Below are positions 57,029 through 64,000 of a stretch of DNA of 64,000 bases, piece by piece; positions within the stretch are counted from its first letter, which is position 1, and each line of letters begins with the position of its first letter. The position numbers were made by a program, and so were the translations under genes. The stretch is from positions 1 to 64,000 of IMG/VR virus record IMGVR_UViG_3300037297_000078; one strand, 5' to 3'. The DNA is from a virus. The notes beneath the pieces were generated by a model that saw only the letters and a list, made by a program, of their open reading frames with translations, did no database searches and was not told where the DNA came from.

Positions 57029-57499
57029 CTAAACAACAACAGCTACTGTGTTCTCTTTATAGGCTACATTAAGAACAATATCTAATTTTGTCTCCGCAGG
57101 CGCATTTGGAGGAGAACTTATATAATACCAAAACGGAACATATGTAGCTATGTCTCCTGCTGATTCAGATCCAATATTATCTAGGGAAATACTTGCACCC
57201 CAATCAATATCTTCCCATTCAGCTTCTGTTACTTGACCGCCGCCTTCGGCTAATTTTACTCCCCAACCAGTTTCAGAATAAATAACGTCCCCATAAGGGT
57301 TTGCATCAACAAGATCTCGTGGAGTAACAACAATATTCGAATACCATTTGGTAACATCATCGTTTTTAAGATAGAGTAAAACTTTATTAATGGTTCCGTT
57401 CTTCCCATTATGAGTAGTAGTTACTGGAGAAGAAACATCTGAGTCTTTTGAAATCTCTACATAAGAACCAGAACTATTTTTATAATACCCTTTAATCAT
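57029..57499 (-). CDS. Beta-sandwich small virion protein (156 aa)
   Basis: Starts YYKNSSGSYVEI. It contains NGTINKVLLYLKND and ends with LDIVLNVAYKENTVAVVV. The order of strands resembles the 176-residue protein at 7840-8370, and the start resembles the 101-residue protein at 6673-6978. Ribosome site AGGAGATATA before the ATG. Placed right after terminase. Perhaps a head decoration or surface-binding protein; not proven. Confidence 0.65.
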   Translation of the reverse strand: MIKGYYKNSSGSYVEISKDSDVSSPVTTTHNGKNGTINKVLLYLKNDDVTKWYSNIVVTPRDLVDANPYGDVIYSETGWGVKLAEGGGQVTEAEWEDIDWGASISLDNIGSESAGDIATYVPFWYYISSPPNAPAETKLDIVLNVAYKENTVAVVV

Positions 57500-57507
57500 T
57501 ATATCTC

Positions 57508-60500
57508 CTAAAAGTTTGTCCTAGATGGTCGAGAATGCCGTCTTCGTTTTTGTTTTCTTTGTAAATATCTTAAGTGCTCTATCTCTTCTGTGTCAGTAGC
57601 CCAACCGGGCCTATTAGAAGCACGAAGATTCTCTACGTCTAATTTTCCAGCAAGAGAAGCATAACTAAGACTTCTTCTTTCTACTCCTTCTATATCTCTA
57701 GACGGAGGTGTTTCTACTAAACCTACTATTTTGTTATTAACTATCTTTTTCTTTTTTGGATGGATCGCTGCCGCTATATTCAATACAGGCCGTGTTAAGA
57801 AAAGCTCATTCTCGTTTAACATAAATGCAACTATTGCTAAGTTAACCGCATCAAGCCGATGGTCTAAAACTTTTGGTTCTTCTAGCCCATAGACTGGATT
57901 CCCAGTAGAAGTATATCTTTCTACTTTATAGTTACGAAGCTGTGTCTCTAATATCCTGTCATGAGAAGAGATTAAAATTTTATTCTGCTCAAATAAACGA
58001 ACAGAGGCGTTTACCATAAAGCTTTTTGCTGGTTTTTTCTCTTCCTTGTGGGTAATAGGATCTTTTACTATTATTGACGCGCCGGAATCATAAGCCCTTA
58101 ATGTCTGTAGTAGTCTAGCTGTGTCTGGGTCTCCATTTGTAGTTGCATGTTTATGGGCTGTATGGTGCAACAACTCTAGATTTGTAGACCCGCCGCCACT
58201 ATCCGCATAAACATATCTTGGATGCCATTTCTTATTTAAGGCAATCAGTTTTTCTACACCTGCAAGCTGTGTATATTCTGCATGCTCAAGCAATAAGGTC
58301 TCTACTATCTGGAACATCTTGCTAAATGGATTATATCCTATAACGGCAAATTCAGTTCCGTGAACTTCGTTCCAGTCTGCTCCAAGAGCATAAACCCATA
58401 ACGGATCATAAGTAAATTCTTCATAATGATAATCATGAAGCGCCCTATCTACGTAAGATGGCTTATATACACCAGAACCCCCGTCGAGAAAATTTGCAAG
58501 GAATTCGCAATCCCATTGTTCTTCAGTAAGATTTATCTTTTCTTTTTCTATTTGACGCCACCAAGGTAAAACCTTATAGGTGTAATGGAATTCTTTGTAG
58601 TTCGGGTCTTCTCTACAAAACTTATAAAAAGAACTTTTAAATGGAGTTGGAGTAGAAAATGCCGTTAAACGAACATCGGCAGAAGTATGTAAAATAGGAA
58701 GAATTGCTCCTTGCAAAGCATCTTCATCAACGAATGCGCAGTTGTGAGTAAAAATACCTTCCGCAAAAAACCTATTTGCCGCTGTTGACGTTAGATTATA
58801 AACATCAACTAATTCACTGTTGTGTTTTGTATTCGCTTTTTGAATTGGCAATTTTACATAATTCTCTTTCCATTTTATTGTATTAATATACTCTTCTGGA
58901 GAAAGAATTTTTTCTGAATATAATGGATGATAGGTGTTTTTGTGGTATTTTATTGTAGATAATTTTATTCTTGTTATTTGGCTTATCTCTTTATTCTCAA
59001 ATTTATCAATATATTTTCTTACTGTTCTGTTTTTTCGCCAACACTCTTGACTCCATAGTTTTTTGTAATGATTGAATAAAATAAACTTATTAGCAGAAAC
59101 TGTCTTCTTTGCATTGTAACAATAGCCAATTTTGTTTATAAAATTAGATAAATTTGTATGGGATCCAAAAACAACTACTTCACCAGTCCATCGTTCTTCA
59201 TTTAAAAAAGGATCTGTGTAGTTTTTAAACTTAAGAGAATGTTCAATCCCTATCTCTTCTAACAAAACAGAAATTTCGTTAAACCAGCTTTTACTCCACT
59301 CTTCTTTAGAGCTAATCATTTTTAATCGGATTTGACTTGGAGTAATTTCGTTCTTTTGATATCTAATACCTGTCGCTTCAGCGCTAAACAATCCAGACAA
59401 AAATGCTGTTTTTATATAAGGTTTTCCATTTTTAATATAATCTGGAAGTTTCAGTTCTTGATAAACTTTTCTACCTTGCGGGCAAATATCTTTAAATATA
59501 GGATACAAATAAGTAGAATTAAAAGAAGCACCAGTTCCTTTTATTCCTCTTTCTTTGTTTTCACATTCTTGAATCGTTATCTCATGTCTAGTATCACCTA
59601 AGAGCACACAGTCTTCTACTACTTGTTGTAGGTCTATTTCTTGTCCAGAAAACCCAACTGTTTCTCCAGATAACCATCCGTCTCCATAAATAAACCCTGC
59701 TAAACGAGCAATGATTACAGATCGATCAAAAGTTAGATTTTTGTGATATAGAGAAAATATAACCTCGTCTGCTTTTTCTGCTGGGACATCAAGTTTTCCA
59801 TCAAAGATAGGATGGCTTGGGGTACATGTTATAGACCCAAGAGCAGTTGATAAAGTTATTGTTTCTGATTGCCTAGTTCCCAGGGCAGAAACTTCTCCGT
59901 TAATAACACCCTTCTCGTCTCCTCCTAAAACCGGAGACTTTAGTTGAAGTGTCTCAATTGGTCGTACTGCAAATTCAGATGTACTGACCAAAGACCCCGC
60001 AGGCAGGCATTCTTCTATGAAGATTAGATCGGCGTCCTGCCCGCGAACAGCAAGACCTTCTTTCTTGCCTTTTGCGCCTCCAGCAAAACCTCTTATCTCA
60101 GTTCCGTTTTCAAGTTCAATTCTAGGATGTGGAGCAGCTACACTATGCTTGACACTGTTTGCTAAAAATTGATTTGCATTAAGAGCATCTTTTATTCGGC
60201 TAAAAATTTCTTGAACATGGTTTTTTAACGGCCCGACTACTAATATTTTAATATTCGAATTCGTAAACGCTTGATATAGTATATCGACTACAACAGCTGC
60301 TGTTTTCCCTGTTCTTCTAGAAATTCGTAAAACACGTCTTGTGGCTGTACAACGAAGAACATCTTCTTGGTGTTTTCTTGCGATCCAAGGTTCTCTTTTG
60401 TCATTTTTTACGTATTTTTTTGCAAAAAAGACCGGATCTTTAACCGATATAAGATCTTCTATCTCTTCATCAGAAAGAGATGCTTTAAGCGCGGGGTCAA

Positions 60501-60699
60501 TTACGTCTTTAGGGATTCCCTTACAATTAACAAGAAATTTTCCCTTAACAGGCTGATCGTGTTCGTCTACAGCCTTTTCGTATTTTTTAAGTTGTGCCCG
60601 AACACAAGCATGACATTGAGGAATAACTTTATGAATATCAAAAGGTAAATCTATTAATTCCAGATCTGACAGATCGTTACTGGTAAATTCTTCTTGCAT
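57508..60699 (-). CDS. terL: Large terminase subunit with inserted intein (1063 aa precursor)
   Basis: The DNA-packaging motor ATPase and nuclease. A Walker A-like RISRRTGKT lies at ~125-133 and the Walker B strand DLIFIEE at 224-230. The 423-residue intein (231-653) begins immediately after the acidic pair. The C-terminal nuclease (RuvC-like) shows YALGADWNEVHG, RYVYADSGGGSTN and VLDHRLDAVNLAIVAF, with the three expected aspartates. Mature length after splicing is 640 residues, normal for the family. The N-terminus has cysteines CHAC and C59 that may form a small zinc site. One-base overlap with the preceding gene. Confidence 0.92.
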   Translation of the reverse strand: MQEEFTSNDLSDLELIDLPFDIHKVIPQCHACVRAQLKKYEKAVDEHDQPVKGKFLVNCKGIPKDVIDPALKASLSDEEIEDLISVKDPVFFAKKYVKNDKREPWIARKHQEDVLRCTATRRVLRISRRTGKTAAVVVDILYQAFTNSNIKILVVGPLKNHVQEIFSRIKDALNANQFLANSVKHSVAAPHPRIELENGTEIRGFAGGAKGKKEGLAVRGQDADLIFIEECLPAGSLVSTSEFAVRPIETLQLKSPVLGGDEKGVINGEVSALGTRQSETITLSTALGSITCTPSHPIFDGKLDVPAEKADEVIFSLYHKNLTFDRSVIIARLAGFIYGDGWLSGETVGFSGQEIDLQQVVEDCVLLGDTRHEITIQECENKERGIKGTGASFNSTYLYPIFKDICPQGRKVYQELKLPDYIKNGKPYIKTAFLSGLFSAEATGIRYQKNEITPSQIRLKMISSKEEWSKSWFNEISVLLEEIGIEHSLKFKNYTDPFLNEERWTGEVVVFGSHTNLSNFINKIGYCYNAKKTVSANKFILFNHYKKLWSQECWRKNRTVRKYIDKFENKEISQITRIKLSTIKYHKNTYHPLYSEKILSPEEYINTIKWKENYVKLPIQKANTKHNSELVDVYNLTSTAANRFFAEGIFTHNCAFVDEDALQGAILPILHTSADVRLTAFSTPTPFKSSFYKFCREDPNYKEFHYTYKVLPWWRQIEKEKINLTEEQWDCEFLANFLDGGSGVYKPSYVDRALHDYHYEEFTYDPLWVYALGADWNEVHGTEFAVIGYNPFSKMFQIVETLLLEHAEYTQLAGVEKLIALNKKWHPRYVYADSGGGSTNLELLHHTAHKHATTNGDPDTARLLQTLRAYDSGASIIVKDPITHKEEKKPAKSFMVNASVRLFEQNKILISSHDRILETQLRNYKVERYTSTGNPVYGLEEPKVLDHRLDAVNLAIVAFMLNENELFLTRPVLNIAAAIHPKKKKIVNNKIVGLVETPPSRDIEGVERRSLSYASLAGKLDVENLRASNRPGWATDTEEIEHLRYLQRKQKRRRHSRPSRTNF
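58741..60009 (-). mobile_element. Intein with LAGLIDADG homing endonuclease in the terminase (423 aa)
   Basis: Cys1 begins CLPAGSLVSTSE (block A). Block B is ITCTPSHPIFDG. The endonuclease has two motifs, LAGFIYGDGWL (P1) and FLSGLFSAEATG (P2). Block F is VDVYNLTSTAANRFFAEG and block G IFTHN, followed by +1 Cys654 (CAFVDEDAL). Removing it restores DLIFIEE-CAFVDEDAL, a continuous Walker B region. All splicing residues are present. Invasion of a conserved ATPase motif is typical for inteins. Confidence 0.93.
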
Positions 60700-61472
60700 T
60701 ACTTGTGGAGCATTACTCCTTCTCTTCCTAGAATAGAACGAGAATTCATTAGACCTCTATTCATTGCTTGTAGAGACTGTTGTCTCATTGTGTGCGCTCC
60801 TTGAGTCATAAAGGCAGTTTGGTTATTAACCCAATTTAGTCCTCTTCTAGACCTTTCTCTTTCTACCATTCTATCCGGAATTCTAGACAAAGACTGAAAT
60901 CCTTCGTCAGCTCCAATTGCTCCTAAAAGCCCTCCTGCTAAATACCCAACCCCAGCACCAATTGCAGTTCCAACACCAGGGATAAGACTACCAATAGCAG
61001 CACCAGTACCCATCCCGACCTTAGAACCTATCTCCCAACCAACAAAACCAGCAGCTCCTCCAACAACTGCTCTGGCTTTCTCTTTCGGACTTCCAGGAGT
61101 TGTAAATGCAGGCATCGCTATAAAAGCAGTTATAAGGCCAGCCCCTGCAACCCTAGACAAAAGTCCAGTTTTAGTTCCAGCGCCAGCTGAAGCAGAAGCT
61201 TTCTTTAAACTATCTAAAACACCAGGATTGTCTGGATAAGCAGCGGCTATTCTTTTTAACCCGCTTATATGTTCTGGAGATCCATACTTGTGAGTTTTTC
61301 TAAATGGGCTAAGAAAGGCTTCTTTTGGTGTCGGTGCAAAAACAGTTGATGCAAAACCCTGTCTGGCAAAGGAAGAAGCAAATTGCTGTCTTCCAAAAGT
61401 ATGGGCATTCCATGCGGCTCCTTGTCTCCAAGATGGATTAGAGCCATATGGGTTTGTATCAAACCAGTTCAT
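60699..61472 (-). CDS. Glycine-zipper hydrophobic virion protein (257 aa)
   Basis: N-terminal polar part (~1-100), then hydrophobic Gly/Ala-rich segments: GLLSRVAGAGLITAFIAMPA (~102-121), AVVGGAAGFVGWEIGSKVGM (~135-155) and GAAIGSLIPGVGTAIGAGVG (~157-177), continuing with GYLAGGLLGAIGA. GxxxG spacing is typical of glycine-zipper membrane proteins. C-terminus Arg/Gln-rich. It lies between another Gly-rich protein and terminase. Probably an injected or internal head protein that inserts in membrane; inferred. Confidence 0.7.
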   Translation of the reverse strand: MNWFDTNPYGSNPSWRQGAAWNAHTFGRQQFASSFARQGFASTVFAPTPKEAFLSPFRKTHKYGSPEHISGLKRIAAAYPDNPGVLDSLKKASASAGAGTKTGLLSRVAGAGLITAFIAMPAFTTPGSPKEKARAVVGGAAGFVGWEIGSKVGMGTGAAIGSLIPGVGTAIGAGVGYLAGGLLGAIGADEGFQSLSRIPDRMVERERSRRGLNWVNNQTAFMTQGAHTMRQQSLQAMNRGLMNSRSILGREGVMLHK

Positions 61473-61478
61473 TTAAAT

Positions 61479-61910
61479 TTAATATCCGCGATTTGAGGAA
61501 AGGACAGAAGAACCAATATAGGCAGCAGAACCAACGCCAAGAGCACCAGCCGCATAACCAGCAACTCGATTTGTCCTTAACGCATTTCTACCTATAAAAC
61601 TACTTGCCGTACCTAGCCCTCTCATTCCTAGTTGAGCAGCATCGGCACCAAATCCAAAAGCAACCCCTGCTCTACCACCTGCATTCCTTAGTGCGCCTCC
61701 AATGGCCCAATTCCTTGCTGACTTCATTCCTCTAACTCCCATGTTGAGACCTTTTCTCATATATCCAGCCGCCCCCAATCCTCCTCCAAACTTATTTAAA
61801 GCCCCCCAGCCCAAACCACCCATTGCGGCTCCTCCGGCAGCTCCTCCCCAGTTTCCAGTCATTAATCCGCCAGCTAATCCACCAGCTAATGCTCTTCCTA
61901 AAAACGACAT
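61479..61910 (-). CDS. Small glycine-rich hydrophobic protein (143 aa)
   Basis: Extremely Gly/Ala-rich (LAGGLAGGLMTGNWGGAAGG at the start), with further GxxxG segments to the end. Strong AGGAGG site before the ATG and a 60-base gap with promoter-like sequence upstream. Probably a partner of the following glycine-zipper protein and a component that meets membrane or packs in the virion. Low-complexity composition makes similarity searches unreliable. Confidence 0.65.
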   Translation of the reverse strand: MSFLGRALAGGLAGGLMTGNWGGAAGGAAMGGLGWGALNKFGGGLGAAGYMRKGLNMGVRGMKSARNWAIGGALRNAGGRAGVAFGFGADAAQLGMRGLGTASSFIGRNALRTNRVAGYAAGALGVGSAAYIGSSVLSSNRGY

Positions 61911-61949
61911 ATCTCATCATCCTCCTAGTAGAAAGATCTATACAATTTA

Positions 61950-61978
61950 ATTATACAATAATTTTTAATATCACCCAA
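61950..61978 (-). promoter_or_regulatory. Candidate promoter before the glycine-rich proteins
   Basis: Minus strand TTGGGT (61978-61973), 17-base spacer, TATAAT (61955-61950). The -10 is perfect, the -35 weak (three of six). It would start transcription in the 60-base gap leading to the gene at 61910 and terminase. Confidence 0.4.
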
Positions 61979-64000
61979 GTGTTGAAAACCTATTATGTCT
62001 TCGTCCTGCATTTTTTGCAGATTTAAAACCTAGTCCTGTTGCAGCCATAGAGGCTGATTGAAATTTCTTTATTCTCCTTACCTGAGTTCTTCTCTCTGCT
62101 GTACTTGCCATTACAGAAGGAGCTTTAACTCCCATTTGTAAATCCTGCTGAATTCTTGTTGGAGAATATTGTTGTGCAGCGGCGAAAGTAGAAGCAACAT
62201 TATCTACCGGAGAGGCTAAAATCTCATTTGGAACTCTATTAAGCTGCAGAATCGTGTCTGCAAAAGCTTCTCTACCATGTTCTTCTAAAGTTCCTAATCC
62301 TGATGATGTTTTTGTCTGTATGACCGGAGCTTTAAATGCATTTGTTTTCGCTCGCTCCATAGAATTCTCAAACAATTCTGTTTGTGCATGAGCCAAATTA
62401 GATCCAGTTGGTTTTCTTGTTGCTTTTATATATGGGACTATTTCTTCCTTGATACCAGTCCCCAAAGCTTTATCTGCTGCTAGTTTGGTTCTAAATAAAG
62501 TTTCTGATTCTGTAATTAAACCGGACGTAGAAGACGAAGACAAAAAAGAGCCATAGAAACGATGTATTTTTTCTGCTTCTGTTTTCTTTCCCTGGCCTTC
62601 AAGATAATGTGCGTAAAGACGAGAAACATCTAAAGTCTCTTGAAATTCTCTATCCGAAGTTTTTCTTCCTAAAACAGACTGTGCTGCTTCTTGAATAATA
62701 TCTTCTCTGCCTTTCCAAACTTTTGCATGGATTCCTTCTCCCTCTAATCTGTTTGCCATCCCGAAGTCAAGAATTCCAATATTGCCTTCTTTAGTCCTGA
62801 ATAAGTTCTCTTTCCAAAGGTCTGTATGTGTAACTCCTGCTTGATGAACTTTCTTTAAGGAAGAATAGGCTTCTTTCGCTTCTTTAAGAGATAACCCACC
62901 CTTAAGAACTTCTCCTTCAAACTTTTCCATAATAACTGCATTACCTATTCCGTATTCTTTTCCAGTTCCATAAAGAGAAGGAGCATTATATTGCCCGGCT
63001 TTAGACAAGGACATTTCCTCGGCCTGAATAGTTTTTTCCTGTAAATTATTAATCCATCCAGAAGCTTCTTCTTTAACTTTCGCTGCCCAACTTGCTTCTC
63101 TTGCTGGGTTATTTATCGCCGCCATAGAAGTATCGCTCATATTTCTGGCAGCCCTATCTAGTATTTGCTTCTCTATTCTCTCGTTTGTTGTTTTCTTAAC
63201 AACGAAGGGAAGCTCTTCTGAAACCCCTTCTATTCCGTGTTTAATTGAAGCCGTATAGGCATAGGCATCTGCTGTCAAACCAGAACCTAATAGCTTACCT
63301 TCTCCTTGTAAAGCTTTAGAGATACCAGATCTAAACAAATCACTTCTTCTAAATTTATCAAATGCGGCTTGTTCGTCCATTCCTTTATAGATAGAACGAG
63401 CCATTGCTCTTGCAGAATCCCAACCAGATCCAAATTCAGTTAGTTGTTTTCTTTGTGTTTCGGCCATTCCTCCATGAAATAAACCCTCAATTGAGTTCCA
63501 GTAGTCGTCTTTCCCAGAAAAGGAAATTCCCATTATTGCATGAGCCGCAATACTTCCTCCTACTCCTACTGCCAATGATTTCCATCCGGTAATGCCTTTC
63601 TTGCTGGCGACATGTCTAGCGACATCAAAACCAGCAGAAGATACGGCGTTTGCCCAAAACTGACCTGGAAGTAATAGATTTGTAGCAGTAAAGATACCAG
63701 CATATCTAGCAGCTGTTTTTATATTCTTTTTTGTTAATAGTTTATTTAAGAGCGTTTTTGGTTCATTTCGAGCAACCCTAGAAATAGGAGTAACTCCAGA
63801 AGGCTCAACAAAACGCATTGGTCTACCATATGGAAGATCATTGCTTTCTATTAGTTTTTGAGAATCTTTATAGGTTAGGGTAAAGCCAGCTTTGACTTTA
63901 GGAGTCGGAGCAGGTTCACGAAGAGTCTTTTCCCACGAACTAATAGATCGAAGATTTTCTTGGAGAAGTTCGTCATGTAAAAATACTTCCTTGAGCTTTC
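61971..64000 (-). CDS. Kinase-like virion-locus protein, N-terminus outside window
   Basis: The frame is open from the window edge to 61971; an ATG at 63818 exists, but ~60 in-frame sense codons precede it, so the true start is outside. Counting from that ATG, residues ~40-95 are hydrophobic. A kinase-like domain follows: LGSGLTADAY (~178-187) as glycine loop, VVKK (K208/K209) as the ATP lysine, VTHTDLWKEN (D333, N338) as the catalytic loop, and ILDFGMA (D351-F-G) as the metal-binding motif. The 18-residue step between the two aspartates is normal. The style is closest to RIO/Bud32/WaaP or APH-type kinases. The C-terminus is basic. Phosphorylation of host or virion proteins or of small molecules is possible; substrate unknown. 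Confidence 0.72.
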   Translation of the reverse strand, partial: KLKEVFLHDELLQENLRSISSWEKTLREPAPTPKVKAGFTLTYKDSQKLIESNDLPYGRPMRFVEPSGVTPISRVARNEPKTLLNKLLTKKNIKTAARYAGIFTATNLLLPGQFWANAVSSAGFDVARHVASKKGITGWKSLAVGVGGSIAAHAIMGISFSGKDDYWNSIEGLFHGGMAETQRKQLTEFGSGWDSARAMARSIYKGMDEQAAFDKFRRSDLFRSGISKALQGEGKLLGSGLTADAYAYTASIKHGIEGVSEELPFVVKKTTNERIEKQILDRAARNMSDTSMAAINNPAREASWAAKVKEEASGWINNLQEKTIQAEEMSLSKAGQYNAPSLYGTGKEYGIGNAVIMEKFEGEVLKGGLSLKEAKEAYSSLKKVHQAGVTHTDLWKENLFRTKEGNIGILDFGMANRLEGEGIHAKVWKGREDIIQEAAQSVLGRKTSDREFQETLDVSRLYAHYLEGQGKKTEAEKIHRFYGSFLSSSSTSGLITESETLFRTKLAADKALGTGIKEEIVPYIKATRKPTGSNLAHAQTELFENSMERAKTNAFKAPVIQTKTSSGLGTLEEHGREAFADTILQLNRVPNEILASPVDNVASTFAAAQQYSPTRIQQDLQMGVKAPSVMASTAERRTQVRRIKKFQSASMAATGLGFKSAKNAGRRHNRFSTLG

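Noticed and set aside
61971-63818. Complete kinase-like gene starting at ATG 63818
   Set aside because: About 60 in-frame sense codons with normal composition extend to the window edge without a stop, so the gene is partial.
1-64000. tRNA genes, CRISPR arrays, insertion sequences, long direct repeats
   Set aside because: No cloverleaf, regularly spaced repeats or transposase was seen. The frequent AGAAGA/TCTTCT runs reflect codon use for Glu, Arg, Ser and Leu in minus-strand genes.

Overview
This window is the late virion-morphogenesis region of a large tailed phage with a contractile tail (myovirus type). A tail sheath, tail tube, gp25-like wedge protein and J-like wedge protein are all recognisable. 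Every convincing gene lies on the minus strand, so the map reads from right (64000) to left (1). The DNA is AT-rich. Genes are packed end to end, often overlapping by 1-29 bases. TAA, TAG and TGA all serve as stops, so the standard bacterial code applies. Many genes have strong AGGAGG-type ribosome binding sites. That and the codon use suggest a low-GC, perhaps Gram-positive, host, but nothing here names the host. Both ends of the window cut through genes.

Layout in transcription order. 64000-60.7 kb: a partial protein with a complete protein-kinase-like motif set, then two glycine-rich hydrophobic proteins. 60.7-57.5 kb: large terminase interrupted by a LAGLIDADG-type intein. 57.5-47.3 kb: head module, with small head proteins, a 638-residue virion protein, a portal fused to a MuF-like tail, a prohead protease fused to a scaffold-like region, a capsid-associated protein and the major capsid protein, followed by a rho-independent terminator. 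47.3-43.4 kb: small connectors, an Ig-domain protein and neck/tail-completion proteins. 43.4-38.1 kb: tail sheath, a tail tube gene split by a group I intron carrying a homing endonuclease, and two tube paralogues. 38.1-36.6 kb: two tail-assembly-chaperone-like proteins. 36.6-21.5 kb: three giant proteins. The first is tape-measure-like and carries a mini-intein. The second carries the motif series of a two-barrel, DFDGD-type RNA polymerase. The third is a baseplate hub with an M15 peptidase domain. 21.5-7.8 kb: baseplate wedge, tail tip and fibre proteins. 7.7-1 kb: a promoter-led coiled-coil protein, small virion proteins and three consecutive large proteins sharing a discoidin-like module.

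The genes build one particle: the terminase packages DNA through the portal into the capsid, the neck joins it to the sheathed tail, and the baseplate, hub peptidase and fibres handle adsorption and cell-wall penetration. Three things stand out. First, three unrelated self-splicing elements sit in three essential virion genes: a group I intron whose P1, P3, P4, P6, P7, P8 and P10 helices can be drawn by hand, an endonuclease intein, and a mini-intein. Second, an RNA-polymerase-like protein occupies the tape-measure locus, suggesting it is carried in the virion and injected. Third, a kinase-like protein lies next to membrane-active-looking proteins just upstream of the terminase. Only short intergenic gaps exist (longest about 170 bases), apart from the non-coding parts of the intron. 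I saw no tRNA, rRNA, CRISPR array or insertion sequence.
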